From contig NC_081406.1 of assembly GCF_030272615.1 (NCBI RefSeq), positions 266,710,192-266,774,191 on the forward strand: a stretch of 64,000 nucleotides of DNA, in the 5' to 3' direction. Under the pieces are notes generated by a model that saw nothing but the letters and a program-made list of their open reading frames with translations, was not told the DNA's origin and did not search any database. Within the stretch, counting starts at the first letter, position 1. Every line of letters starts with the position of its first letter. This document shows positions 1 to 10,961 of this stretch, in pieces. Origin of the DNA: Cryptomeria japonica. Taxonomy: Eukaryota > Streptophyta > Pinopsida > Cupressales > Cupressaceae. A program made the translations under genes and the position numbers.

Positions 1-80
1 TTGATGGGAACATTAGTCTGATTGACATAGATTAAGTTAATGCATCAGACTCTGAAGAAAACTTCCCTGATGAGGATAAA

Positions 81-2324
81 GTGTCTCAAGAGATTGAATA
101 TTTAAATAGAAGAGTCCATCATTTGATATCCCTAAGAGCCCAAAAGGAGGCAAATAAGGAGAAGGAAGTTAAAGCCAAACTAATGGAAAGAGACAGGCTT
201 CGTAGACAGGTAGCTGATCTTGAAGTACTTGCTAAAGAGAAAGAAAAAAGTGATGAGGAAGGCCCTGTGATTAGAGAAATTCTAATCCCCAAAACTAAAC
301 AAGCTTGTAAGTCAGTAGCCCAGCCAACTAGGGAAGTATTTAATGACTCACAGTTTCCTAAAGACAATCTAGATAAAGGAAAATAGAAATGGGTTGATGA
401 TGGAATAGAATCTAAAACTGCAGAAGAGATCTCTCATAGGATTCTAGCGCATGAAAGAGAGATGGAAAGGATGAGGAAGGAAAAGGAAGATCTCCAAATG
501 GAACTGGAAAAGGTTGAGTTAGAAGCAACGAATCAGGAAGTAAAAAGAAAGATTAGTTACTTAAAGGCTCCCCCGATTACATTCCCATCAGAAGATCTTA
601 GCAAGCCTAATCCCCAACACATTTCCTTTCCTCAGGTTAATACTCAACCTGCAGCACAAGCTAATATTGCCTCTGTAAGCCAAATACCTGTGAATAAATA
701 GTACACCCAAGCACCTCAATCTCCAATCCCAAAAGCTAAAATGACCATGGGAAATAATAGTGCTATTACCCCTTTTCAAAGAAGACCAATCAATCTAGAA
801 CAATATAGACAATTGTTCTTTGATGGAATCTCGGGATATCCAAATCATGTTCCCACTGAGTTAAGAGACAGACTCCATAAATTTGCTGGGAACAATGCAA
901 TTAGTGCTAAGGAACATCTGAAATCTTTTAGGGATCTAATAAATGATTATGAGATAGTAGATGAAGATGTTATTATGAAACTATTTGTTCAATCCCTGGT
1001 TGATGATGCAAGAGATTGGTACAAAGGTCTTCCAGTCAATAGCATAGGTTCATGGGAAGATTTTAAAAATTGCTTTCCAGAGCAGTATGGTGACAAGACT
1101 AATGTGAGTTTCATGCTAAATGAGTTCAACAATATCAGAAAATCTGAAAATGAAATGGTCATTGATTTCAATGCCAGATTCTAGAAGGCCATGCACAGAT
1201 TGTATCAAGTGATGAGGCTAGATGATAACATGTGTCTTAATACATATTACAATGCATTTGATTTTAAGATGGCCTATATCTTGAGAGATAAAAATCCCCA
1301 TAACTTGAGAGATGCTTTTAGAATTGCCATAAATGTAGAAAGTAATAGAAAAGCATCTGGCAAATTAGGAAGAAGGACAGATGGTAGATTATGGCATGAA
1401 GCCAAACATCAACCTAATAAAGTCGCTAAAGAGGATGATAAGATAGAGAAATTGGTAACTGCTATGAAAGATTTGACTGCCAAGGTTAACAAAAATGATA
1501 AACCTCATTATAACTGGCAAGATAGACCCCCTAGATTACATGATATGCCATATAATACCAATTGGAAGGATGGTAAACCCCAAATTGAGAAGCCCAAAAT
1601 TACCCAAAGTCAGGACACACCGGATCCCTTGAAAGGGAAAACTGTTCACAATATAGAAAATACTCCTTGGTGTATTGCTTGTGATGGACCACATTCTCCT
1701 CATCAGTGTGCAGTGGCTCAAGCTCTTGAAGAATCTATGAGACCAGAAGCAGAGCCTAACATTAATATGTTTGAAACCATCGTAGAAAGTGATGAGGAAT
1801 CTGTGCAAAGTGAATACAGTGATGCGCTGGATAATAAAAAGCTAGTGCAAGGATAGTTAGCCTTAGGTTGGCATCCTACATTGAATGTGGTAACAGTTGA
1901 AGATGAAGAGGTTCATCTTAGGAGGCCTAGCGAGGAAGAAGTTAGAAATCTCACTAAGGCTGCAATTGCCAAAGCAAAACATAACTATAATCTGAGAAGC
2001 ACTAAGAGAGACACTGATCAGGGTGAGCCGGGTTGTATGTTTGTAAAGGAAGTTACAAAAAAGGGGGTATCAAGTAGTGCTACTACTGTTCTTAAGGTCG
2101 GTCAAGAGAAGGGAGAACAAGTTAAAGATGTACTCAAAGGAAAAGATGATAAAAATGTTAGTGATGTACAAGGAGTAGAGACAGTGAAAAGGGCAAGTCA
2201 ATTCAAAATAGAAAAAGTTAGGGCTAATACTGAAAAATGCAATAGTTCTAAATATGACATGGCCCAAGCTTTAACTCAAATGAAGGTGACTGTTCCATTA
2301 GTAGAATTACTAAAGATTAAATAA
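81..2324 (+). pseudogene. gag: Element A gag polyprotein (capsid/nucleocapsid), broken by in-frame stops
   Basis: Gag assembles the particle that packages element RNA. One frame runs from before the window to the protease. The first ~200 codons are Lys/Glu-rich and probably coiled coil. A retrotransposon gag domain follows at about 810-1360 (segments LFVQSLVDDARDWYKGLP and FNARF then KAMHRLYQVM). A CX2CX3HX4C zinc knuckle lies at about 1670-1710 (WCIACDGPHSPHQC). A charged spacer leads to the protease. Stops lie at 33-35, 384-386, 699-701, 1182-1184, 1854-1856 and 2322-2324. Several could be former Gln codons, for example FNARF-stop-KAMH at 1182. Gag is seen directly; the stop origin is inference. 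The true start is outside the window. Confidence 0.85.
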
Positions 2325-2339
2325 CATAAGGATGCATCT

Positions 2340-2600
2340 TTGTCTTTATTCTCTAGGATATCTGATAGTAACACAGTATTACCCACCGGTTTAGCCAAAG
2401 TTGGAAAGGATCAAGAGTTCCAAACCCCAGAGGTTAATGTTGGAACCACCATCACTCAGGAGCCTTCTCAGGTAGATGCCTTCTATGTTACCTTGTTAGT
2501 CAATAACCGGTTGATTAAAAATTGCATGATAGATTCAGGAGCTGCTGCTAATGTAATGCCCTATGGTGTTATGAAAGAGTTAGGGTTATCAGTAACCACT
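2340..2600 (+). pseudogene. pol: Element A aspartic protease, N-terminal half
   Basis: The retroviral-type protease that would cleave the A polyprotein. The active-site motif IDSGAAANVMPYG lies at about 2530-2570 after a typical strand-rich lead (DAFYVTLLVNNRLIKNC). The frame is the same as gag, so gag and pol appear to be one fused frame. The domain is cut at codon ~87 of this segment by the LTR of element B and resumes at 10563 with the second half, including YGMLLSR. Confidence 0.85.
2596..2600. repeat. Target-site duplication of element B, left copy (CCACT)
   Basis: CCACT directly precedes the TG start of the 5' LTR and is repeated directly after the CA end of the 3' LTR at 10558-10562. 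Five bases is the usual duplication for Ty3 integrases. Confidence 0.95.
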
Positions 2601-2772
2601 TGTAGCGTCCTAAAATTGTGACACTTGCAATTTCAACCGCATTTGGGTCTTCACGATGGCGACGCAACACTGAACCTGAATGGAGACCCCGAAACCTGTT
2701 TACAACATCAAAAACTGCATTTTTCCAGTACCCTGCCTGATCCCTCCTTGCATCCTGCTGTCCCGGAAGGTG

Positions 2773-2861
2773 GGACCAGAGCGCCCAGCGCCCTGGTCCT
2801 TCAGGACCAGGGCACCCAGCACCCTGGTCCCCCAGGACCATGGCGCCCAGCGCCCTGGTCC
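2773..2861. repeat. Three tandem GC-rich hairpin units in the U3 of element B
   Basis: Units at 2773-2799, 2804-2830 and 2835-2861 each start GGACCA and end TGGTCC, so each is an inverted repeat around a GCGCCCAGCGC-like core. The 3' LTR carries only two (9494-9520, 9525-9551). They lie ~125-210 bp upstream of the TATA box in otherwise AT-rich DNA. Confidence 0.85.
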
Positions 2862-2984
2862 CTGGCCCTATTTTGGGCCCGGTCTCCTATGGGGCTTCGG
2901 GTCTTTATGTTTGCAAATTGGAAAATACTGTTTCCTGGTCGGCCCAAGGTCGGAAAAATCAGTCTATCAGCCCTAATTGACAAG

Positions 2985-2992
2985 TATATAAA
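2985..2992 (+). promoter_or_regulatory. TATA box of element B LTR
   Basis: TATATAAA inside CAAGTATATAAACTAC. The same sequence occurs at 9675-9682 in the 3' LTR. Transcription would start about 30 bp downstream, making 2601 to ~3020 the U3. Confidence 0.65.
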
Positions 2993-3870
2993 CTACATTT
3001 TCCTCTCCCATTTGGGGTAGATAAAAAGAGGAAGGACATATGTGTACAAGACGTGGAAACGATATTCAAGCATTCAAGCATTCCTTCAAGCAATTGATAA
3101 TTCTAAGTCTCCATTCAAGGCTAAGTGTTGCATTCAAGACAAGGATTCAACCATTGAAGAGGAGATCACATATCACATACAACATACAACATACAACAAC
3201 ATCTACACCTTCGCATGTAAGAATACAAACATTCTTACAACAAGGTACTAGTACTTGTTTTACATTACAATCATTTACATTTACAACAATTTCTCATTTC
3301 TTGGTTAATTCCAAAACCGGGGTTTGACCTAAAGGCAAATCCCTCATCCCTAACCCCCCAATCGTCCTCTCTTTTCTGTGTGTAGGTGGCAGGTACGCGG
3401 CTGTAATTGAAGATCTGGAATCCTTGTGCAGAGACGAATAGATCCCCCTTCGTTTCGCGGATTTTTCGGAGGACCGTGTGCACGCCGGGCGCCATCGTCC
3501 TGTCAACTTTTGCTCAAATTTGCAGAACAGCACCGTCCTGACATTTTACTGCTAATTCCAGGTCCGCAGCTTCATATCATATCCCTATCTCAGTTTATAA
3601 GCGAATCTTTCTCACTTTCTATGCATTCCTAGTTCAATCTTTCTATCTACATTCTTTACAAAAGAGGGTATCCTTGCTATCACAACCCTTGAAACTCATA
3701 TAGAATCCAATCTTGCATTGCGTGGGATTGGATCTTGTGGGTTTCAACCCCTCTTTTGAATGTAAAGTCCCTCCTAAGTGAAAACCATCAACCCTAGTGA
3801 CTCTCCCTTCTCTCTCCTTGGAGTTGGGAAGGGGAGAACGACTAGGGTTCGATTTTTCCACTTTACATTT

Positions 3871-3888
3871 TGGTGAACCCGACGTGAA
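3871..3888 (+). other. Primer-binding site of element B, probably for tRNA-Trp
   Basis: TGGTGAACCCGACGTGAA starts three bases after the LTR end. It complements the 3' end TTCACGTCGGGTTCACCA, which I recall as plant tRNA-Trp. Position and the TGG start are as expected for a minus-strand primer site. The tRNA identity is from memory. Confidence 0.8.
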
Positions 3889-3889
3889 C

Positions 3890-5048
3890 ATCCTTTCTGA
3901 TTATTCATGGTTAGATTTGAAAATTGGATTCTTTGATTACATTTCCATGTTTGATCTTTTGCAAAATTTTAGAAGTCAATTGCATAAAAACCCTAAATTT
4001 TCTTTTAAGTAATTAAACTTGTGAAATGTTTAATTGTTAATGCTTGCTTCAGATCTACCCTTCTATTGCAAATTGTCAATTCATATTTGTGCTTTAATTC
4101 TAAAAATTAAGTGGTTAAATGTCAAAACCCTAATTTTTAAGACCTTCTTGATTCAACCTTTGACTGATAATTTCAGTAATCAAAACACTTCCAAATCGGC
4201 TGTAACTTTGGATTCCGCAATAAAATCACAATATCTTTCATCCCTGAAAATTTGGAAAAAAGTTGCGAGGACCGTGTGCACCCCGAGCGCCATCGTCCCC
4301 GATATTTTTTCTGAAATTTCGGGAGCTAGATCTTACTGTATTTTTCTGCTAAAATCCAGAATTTTGGCTGATTTTATCAATTTTAACACTTTCAAAATTA
4401 CAGTCAAAGTTGGTATAGTGATTGCTTGGATTGAGGCTTCTAATCATTCAAAAATTGTTGAAATTAAAATTCATGTCAAAATTGTGTTTCTTACAGTCCT
4501 AAATTTAAAAAGTGTGTTGGCATTCATTCGAAATTTCAGTGCTTTATTCAAATTCTTGCAATTTGTGACTTTTGAAATTAAGTGCTTAATTACAACAACT
4601 TTGATTTCTGCTTTCAAAATTGAATTTTGCGTGAAATTGAGTCAACTTTTAAATTTCAAAACTTGCATTTCTTTTAGTATTCCCTCTAAAATCATAAAAT
4701 TCAAAATTTCAGTTTCCCCCTCTTTTTCAAAATTCAAATTTTACATTTTTCAACAATCTTGGTAGGGTTCAATTTTGAGATTGCAATTTTAATTTGGCCT
4801 ATCTACAGATCGTAAAATCACTCATTTTTTTCAGATTAGCTTTACAATCATCGTAACTTTCATCCTTGAAAATTTCGAAAAAAGTTGCGAGGACCGTGTG
4901 CACTCCGTTCGCCACGGTCCCAGACATTTTTTCCGAAATTTCGGGAGATTGTCCTGATTGCATTTAACAGCTTAAATCTAGAAGATTGGCTGATTTTACT
5001 GAAATTTGCTACCTCTAAAATTCAAAATCTTCTCTCTTTCTTTAGTGC
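3890..5048 (+). other. Element B leader with two copies of an LTR-derived motif
   Basis: About 1.16 kb of AT-rich noncoding leader. The motif GAGGACCGTGTGCAC occurs at about 4267 and 4889, each preceded by AAAAAAGTTGC and followed by an ATTTTTTCYGAAATTTCGGGAG block. The same motif lies in both LTRs (about 3469 and 10159). At 4889-4920 the copy folds on itself, GGACCGTG pairing with CACGGTCC. A long open stretch at 4034-4765 has no protein-like composition and is treated as chance. Confidence 0.7.
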
Positions 5049-7079
5049 ATGAGTTTTACAACAATAAGTCCTACTTACACTATTCCCATTAGACGAAGCC
5101 TTAGAATTAAGTCTTTCCAAGGTGTAATTACCGAGGAGATGGAACCTAATTTGAATGGCCTTTTTAACGAGGACATGGGTAATTCCTCTAATCCTCTTAA
5201 TGATGAAGAAGCTCTCCATGAGGTTTCTGAAGAACAACTTTCAAAATTGGATAACCAATTTGATGGTTTTCGACAATGGATGTCTCAAGAATACCCCGAT
5301 AGTCAAGCTCTTCCTTTAATTGAGGGTCTAAAACGTATGCTTCAAAAGGATAAGAATGGAATTGATATTTTGCGTGGTATTGCACACATTGTGGATTCGA
5401 ATGTGATGCCTATGAAGAGTTGTGCCGAAACCTTACGTTATACACAACCTCCTACTCAAGTCAATCATTCTATTCCTTTGACAACTTCTATTGCTAGCAT
5501 ACCTACCTTTACATCAAACATAATGACTACTTCAATACAAGACATTCCTCCTATGATCACTAGTCATCGGGGCAATCCCTCTTCTTCAATCAACCCTCTT
5601 CCTTCATTCAATCCGACTTCTTCATTCATTCCTTCAATAAGTGTTCCTATTATATCACCACAAATGAACATGACACAAGGGGGCAATTCGTTTTCCATTC
5701 CTCCTTGTAGTGTTCCTCTTGTCCAATCATCTCCTATGACTAACTATCATAGTGTCCCACCACCTTAATCTCTACCTTCTTTCAATAACATAACACCTCC
5801 ATCACAATCTAACACGTCTAATATGAACTCTTCAACTGAAGCGACCATTAACAATCTTGCACAAACTGTCTCTTCTTTACAGCAACAAATTGCCTCTATG
5901 AATCAATCTAAGTTTAGTGTGCCCACATTTGATGTTGCGAGCCCACTTTCTCTTGATATTGTTCAAGCTATTCCCCCTAAACATGTTGAAATTCCACATT
6001 TGGAGCTTTATAATGGTAAGGGTGATCCTCTAACACATGTTAAGACCTTTCAAACAATATGTACCGATTTTGCTTATGACCAAAGGTTGCTTGCAAAACT
6101 GTTTACTAGAACATTAAGAGATAAAGCCCTACAATGGTATTGCTCGTTGCCTTCTTATTCTATTACTTCTTTCGAACAACTTGCAAATGCTTTTATTCAA
6201 CAATTTCAAAACAATATAAGTCCTAAAGTTACTTTGATTGATTTAATGCATTGTAAACAAGGTGTTAAAGAAAAAGTGACTGATTTCATTGGTAGATATA
6301 AGCATTTGTATGCTCAAATTTCTTTTCCAGTGCCTGACAATGATATTCAAAGAATCTTTATTTCTAATTTACAAAAAGATATTTGAGATAAACTTCTGTT
6401 TTCCGAGTTTACTTCTTTCCAACAGTTGTGTGCAACTCTTCACAATTATCAACTGACTGTGAGTCAAATGGAACAATCACATCCTATGGCTCCGAGTGAT
6501 AAGGGTGATAGTAGTCAACAACCATTTGGGAAGTTTAAACCGAACAGAGAGTCCATTAAATTCAATGAAAACATCATCAACAACAATGTGAATGCAGCAT
6601 CAGGTGTGCCTCCTATTTCTAAGTTTTTCAAGAAAGAAAGAAAGTTTACTCCTTTGAATGAATCATTGCATAGTATTATGAATAAGTTATTGGAACAAAA
6701 TGTGCTTACTCTTCCTCCTCTAAGGCAAATAGATCCTGCAAAGATTAAGTCACCCTATTTTGATAACAAATCTTTTTGTCAATTTCATCATCAACCTGGG
6801 CATGATACTGAAAAAAGTTTTGCTTTAAAGGGTAAAATTCAAGATTTGATTGATAATAATACTATCTCTGTTTCTGGAGTGAATGATAAAGGCAATACAT
6901 CTGTAGCTCCTCCTAATCAAAATCTTCAGATTTTCACTGATCCATTACCTTCTCATACCTCTAATGCGATTGAGACTAATGATTCCTCTTTCTCATCTGA
7001 TGGTCTTGTGTCTATGACTCCAAATGTGATTAACTTTGTAGAGTAGCAGAAAATCCCTAAAGAACCTTCCATCACATTT
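5049..7079 (+). pseudogene. gag: Element B gag (Tat-like), broken by three stops
   Basis: The frame starts at ATG 5049 (MSFTTISPTYTIPIRRSLRI). An acidic helical N-terminus is followed by a Ser/Pro/Thr-rich linker (about 5450-5820) and a short coiled coil (INNLAQTVSSLQQQIASMNQ). The gag domain runs from about 5990 to 6480 (LYNGKGDPLTHVKTF, LPSYSITSFEQLANAFIQQF, FIGRYKHLY). A C-terminal zinc-finger-like motif CQFHHQPGHDTEKSFALKGK lies at about 6780-6840; its last position is Ser where Tat-type gags normally have Cys. Stops lie at 5766-5768, 6384-6386 and 7044-7046, all in frame. The layout resembles the start of the element D gag, which also has a Ser/Pro/Gln-rich linker. Function: particle formation and RNA packaging, inferred from the family. 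Confidence 0.85.
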
Positions 7080-7598
7080 GATTATAGTGAAACTATCAGG
7101 GCACCTGATGGTCCTTTATACATAGTTGCAAAAGTCAAGAATACACCTTGCCGTGGAGTGCTTATTGATCCTTCTTGCATGGTTAATGTCATTACTGAAG
7201 AATTTCTTTTTACTTTGCAATTGAATCAAGTGATCTATGACGAAACAAATGTGGTTGTGAAATTATTTGATGCATTTTCTTCTCCTGCAATTGGTTCTAT
7301 TACATTACCTATTGAGGTCCATAACAAATCCCTTGATGTGGACTTTGCTATTATTCCATCATCCAAACAATTTTGTGTGAAGCTAGGCTATCCTTGGCTA
7401 TCTTCCATGAAAGCTATTGCTTCTCCTATTCACAAGTGTTTGAAATTTCCCCATAATGGTGAAGTTGTTACTCTCAATCATAGTCTCTTTAAACCAGCTA
7501 AAAGAACTTCTAGCGTTCCTCTTGATTATTTTTGGCCTAAACAATTCCAATCTCTTCCTCCGCGAAGTGATCATCTTTTCAAATCTTATCAAAAGTAG
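7080..7598 (+). pseudogene. Element B retropepsin-like domain with altered active site
   Basis: Continues in the gag frame. GPLYIVAKVKNTPCRGVLID aligns with the protease lead of element C, and the later segment VKLGYPWLSSMKAIASPIHK matches C's LLGRPWIQDIQAITSTCHQC. The catalytic Asp (LID) remains, but the usual G-G or S-G after it is PS (LIDPSCMVNVI), so activity is doubtful. It is followed by CLKFPHNGEVVTLNHS, as in C. The stop at 7596-7598 is in frame. It could be a structural relic that tethers host or partner proteins; that is speculation. Confidence 0.7.
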
Positions 7599-8468
7599 AA
7601 AAAAGATATGATCCTATCTCTAAGTGAACCTAGAACACCCAAACTTCACATTCCTATCGTTCTTGAGAAGGAAGTTCTTCCCTTGAAAGATAAAACTAAT
7701 GTCTTTCCTCAAGAAGATTCCCAACCCATCCCTATGGATGTGACTATGCCTATATCTAATAAACTTCCTAAGAGTAGACCTATACCTCCTCGTCATGATG
7801 GACTTGGTCTCCTTCCTAAACCAAATATTCCTCCCTTATATGGAGCAGTTCCTCCTCCTTCCTCTTATGGAGAGAAGAGACCTTCCTCTTCTCCTATTAT
7901 TCAACCTAAGAGACCACAACCTAAACACCCAAGTGATAAGGATGAGAACATTCCTCCTCCTCAATCTTCGCAACTTCCTACTAAGACTAGACGAAATCGT
8001 TCTGCACGTGAACGCCGATGAAAGCGTCGTCTTAGAGCTCAGGCAGTTGCTTCTCAAACTTTGCAATCCCCAAAAACACCTTCAACAAGCATTATTCCAT
8101 TTTCTCCTCAGCCGAAAATTGAGCCAAAATCTCCTAAACATAAGATGCATGATGGTCTTGATCCTGTGGGAGTTAAAGATCCTATTTTTATAAATCTTGA
8201 TGATGATATAGATGAAAATGTTACTTCTCTTGCTTTTGATAGTGAATATGAACTTGTTGATGTTGATAACCATTTATCTAACGAATTTTCTAAAGCACTT
8301 ATCCTAGCTCCTAGACAAGAACAACGTGTCTTAGAACATGAACATAGCCCTTGTTTGGATCTTGTGATAGCTCCATCTGCTGTGTTGAATGTTCCTCCTC
8401 TAGTGTGTTCCCTTCCTTCCCGAAACATTGATCAGCAAGATCGGGGGGTAGATGACATGCTAGACTAG
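7599..8468 (+). pseudogene. Element B Pro/Ser-rich C-terminal extension of unknown function
   Basis: The same frame continues for another 290 codons with one stop (8019-8021) and ends at TAG 8466. The sequence is Pro-rich (IPPRHDGLGLLPKPNIPP), then basic (TKTRRNRSARERR), then acidic (FINLDDDIDENVTSLAFDSE). I recognise no domain. In autonomous Tat-type elements a variable linker sits between protease and RT; this may be its remnant, with pol lost after it. Confidence 0.6.
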
Positions 8469-9306
8469 TTCATTAGCATAGCAGATTCTCTCCTCCTCTC
8501 TTTTGTTACTTCTTCTATATGTTATTCTCATTCTTCTATTTATTTGTTGTCCTTAGTGTTGTCTACTTGAGGACGATGCAAAACATTGAGATCTCTTTTG
8601 GTCTCTCTCATGTTGACTCAAAAGACACATGTGTTCCCTTCTTCTAGGTGACCTTCCTTGATTGGGGAATGAAGAACAATTATGCATACATACATATGAT
8701 ATACATGAATTATCATACAACATACTGACCCCGAGGAAAGCGAAGTCACCTTCTGCTTTGTGTTTTGTGTCTATTATCCTTGGGGTTATCTCACACTTGG
8801 GGGCTAAATCCTTGTGATAATGTGCTCGTTTCTCATTTCTTATATGTATCACTACCTTAAAGAAATCACCCTCGGTGAGGCGTGTGCGATCGCTTTAACG
8901 TAGGGGGGCATACATCCCATTCATATCTTTTCAAGATACTTAAAAAATTTCTTGACAAATTTAGCTTTGCCTTGAAAATTTTTGATATCTTTCTTGCATG
9001 ACACATAGTGAGGGAACCTTACTACTGACAGTCATGGTTCTCCCTCGTGATCTTCCCTTTTACTTTGTCAATCGAAGTCGTAAGATCCTTAGTCCACTGA
9101 GGGGCTTGGTGTATCTTGCCTCCTTGACGTGGTGAAAGTTTTTCAATGTGGTTTCCTTGTACTTTACCGGAAGTATGAGCGTACGCTTATACTCCCTTAG
9201 TCCACTGGGGGCTTGGTGTATCTTGCCTCCTTGACGTGGTGAAAGTTTTTCAATGTTGTTTCCTTGTACTTTACCGGAAGTATGAGCGTACACTTATACT
9301 CCCGCT
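8469..9306 (+). other. Element B 3' noncoding region
   Basis: About 840 bp between the last stop and the polypurine tract without a believable reading frame. It contains the tandem duplication listed at 9089-9303. Confidence 0.7.
9089..9303 (+). repeat. Tandem duplication of ~108 bp upstream of the polypurine tract
   Basis: Copy one is 9089-9196 and copy two 9197-9303. Both read TTAGTCCACTG...TATACTCCC and include TGCCTCCTTGACGTGGTG. Only a few substitutions separate them. Confidence 0.9.
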
Positions 9307-9321
9307 AAAGTGGGGGCTAAA
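9307..9321 (+). other. Polypurine tract of element B
   Basis: AAAGTGGGGGCTAAA directly precedes the TG of the 3' LTR, where plus-strand DNA synthesis would start. Confidence 0.85.
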
Positions 9322-10557
9322 TGTAGCGTCCTAAAATTGTGACACTTGCAATTTTGACCGCATTTGGGTCTTCACGATGGCTATGCAACACTGAACCTGA
9401 ATGGAGACCCCGAAACCTGTTTACAACATCAAAAACTGCATTTTTCCAGTACCCTGCCTGATCCCTCCTTGCACCCTGTTGTCCCGGGAGGTGGGACCAG
9501 AGCGCCTAGCGCCCTAGTCCTTCAGGACCAGGGCGCCCAGCACCCTGGTCCCTGGCCCTATTTTGGGCCTGGTCTCCTATGGGGCTTCGGGTCTTTATGT
9601 TTGGAAATTGGAAAATACTCTTTCCTGGTCGACCCAAGGTCGGAAAAATTAGTCTATCAGCCCTAATTGACAAGTATATAAACTACATTTTCCTCTCCCA
9701 TTTGGGGTAGATAAAAAGAGGAAGGACATATGTGTACAAGACGTGGAAACGATATTCAAGCATTCAAGCATTCCTTCAAGCAATTGATAATTCTAAGTCT
9801 CCATTCAAGGCTAAGTGTTGCATTCAAGACAAGGATTCAACCATTGAAGAGGATATCACATATCACATACAACATACAACATACAACAACATCTACACCT
9901 TCGCATGTAAGAATACAAACATTCTTACAACAAGGTACTAGTACTTGTTTTACATTACAATCATTTACATTTACAGCAATTTCTCATTTCTTGGTTAATT
10001 CCAAAACTGGGGTTTGACCTAAAGGCAAACCCCTCATCCCTAACCCCCCAATCGTCCTCTCTTTTCTGTGTGTAGGTTGCAGGTACGCGGCTGTAATTGA
10101 AGATCTGGAATCCTTGTGCAAAGACGAACAGATCCCCCTTCGTTTCGCGGATTTTTCGGAGGACCGTGTGCACGCCGGGCGCCATCATCCTGTCAACTTT
10201 TGCTCAAATTTGCAGAACAACACCGTCTCGACATTTTACTACTGATTCCAGGTCCGCAGCTTCATATCATATCCCTATCTCAGCTTATAAGCGAATCTTT
10301 CTCACTTTCTATGCATTCCTAGTTCAATCTTTCTATCTACATTCTTTACAAAAGAGGGTATCCTTGCTATCACAACCCTTGAAACTCATATAGAATCCAA
10401 TCTTGCATTGCGTGGGATTGGATCTTGTGGGTTTCAACCCCTCTTTTGAATGTAAAGTCCCTCCTAAGTGAAAACCATCAACCCTAGTGACTCTCCCTTC
10501 TCTCTCCTTGGAGTTGGGAAGGGGAGAACGACTAGGGTTCGATTTTTCCACTTTACA
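9322..10557 (+). repeat. Element B 3' LTR
   Basis: 1236 bp, TGTAGCGTCC...CTTTACA, followed by the target duplication CCACT. It lacks one hairpin unit present in the 5' LTR, which explains the 31-bp length difference. Confidence 0.95.
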
Positions 10558-10562
10558 CCACT
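10558..10562. repeat. Target-site duplication of element B, right copy (CCACT)
   Basis: Matches 2596-2600. Element A coding sequence resumes immediately. Confidence 0.95.
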
Positions 10563-10958
10563 ATGTATGGGAAATGCTATGCCATGGATAACAGAGAAGT
10601 ACCTGTGATAGGTATAATGAAAGATGTAGAAGTAAAAATAGCAGCATTTCCTGAAGCCACTTACAAAATGGATGTTATTGTTACTAACACTATACCCCAC
10701 TATGGTATGTTACTTTCCAGGTAGTGGGCAACAGCAATAGGGGTAAATGTTCAACTGGACTTATCTTATGCTACCATTCCTATTAGTGGTAATCAGGTCA
10801 AATTATACAGAGAGTCACGAGCTCCTAGGGTAATTGAAAATGTAGACCCTAGTATGCTTAATTGTATGATTGATGTAGATTTAGATAACTTTAGACTTCA
10901 ACCAATTTCACCTCAATTGAAGAATACTGACCCTATTGTAGTCGAACTACAAGCATAG
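10563..10958 (+). pseudogene. pol: Element A protease, C-terminal half and linker
   Basis: Starts MYGKCYAMDNREVPVIG and includes VTNTIPHYGMLLSR followed by a TAG at 10722 where Tat-like proteases usually have Lys before WA. A linker then runs through LDLSYATIPISG to two consecutive TAG codons at 10956-10961. It completes the domain begun at 2340. Confidence 0.85.
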
Positions 10959-10961
10959 TAG

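Larger units (their letters stand above)
1..2600 (+). mobile_element. Element A, 5' part: Ty3/Gypsy retrotransposon interrupted by element B
   Basis: This is the 5' coding part of a Ty3/Gypsy element whose LTR, primer site and gag start lie before the window. It holds gag and the first half of the protease and stops at 2600, where the LTR of element B begins. The remainder of A resumes at 10563. B plus the duplicated 5 bp is 7962 bases, a multiple of three, so both halves of A read in the same frame. The breaks I see in the frame are single in-frame stops and no frameshift is needed. Confidence 0.9.
2601..3867 (+). repeat. Element B 5' LTR
   Basis: 1267 bp, starting TGTAGCGTCC and ending CTTTACA. 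It matches 9322-10557 almost base for base. The main difference is one extra ~31-bp hairpin unit here. A TATA box lies at 2985-2992. Short open frames inside it also occur in the other LTR copy and are not genes. Confidence 0.95.
2601..10557 (+). mobile_element. Element B: complete non-autonomous LTR retrotransposon (gag and protease-like only)
   Basis: A structurally complete element of 7957 bp. It has LTRs at 2601-3867 and 9322-10557 with TG...CA ends, a 5-bp target duplication, an 18-nt primer site at 3871, a long leader, one frame at 5049-8468, a 3' noncoding part and a polypurine tract at 9307-9321. No RT, RNase H or integrase motif occurs in either strand of the interior, so it would need enzymes from another element. 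The gag and protease-like sequences resemble Tat-type elements such as C and D. This matches the published idea of gag-only LTR elements (TR-GAG type); family assignment needs a search. The LTRs look nearly identical apart from hairpin copy number, so insertion is fairly recent within this nest. Confidence 0.92.

Noticed and set aside
3040-3632. Open frames in the B LTR (also 9730-10393)
   Set aside because: Present in both LTR copies around the transcription start; no protein-like features.
4034-4765. A 243-codon open stretch in the leader of element B
   Set aside because: AT-rich, Phe/Ile/Lys/Ser-biased, no domain, and it spans one of the repeated leader motifs; probably open by composition.
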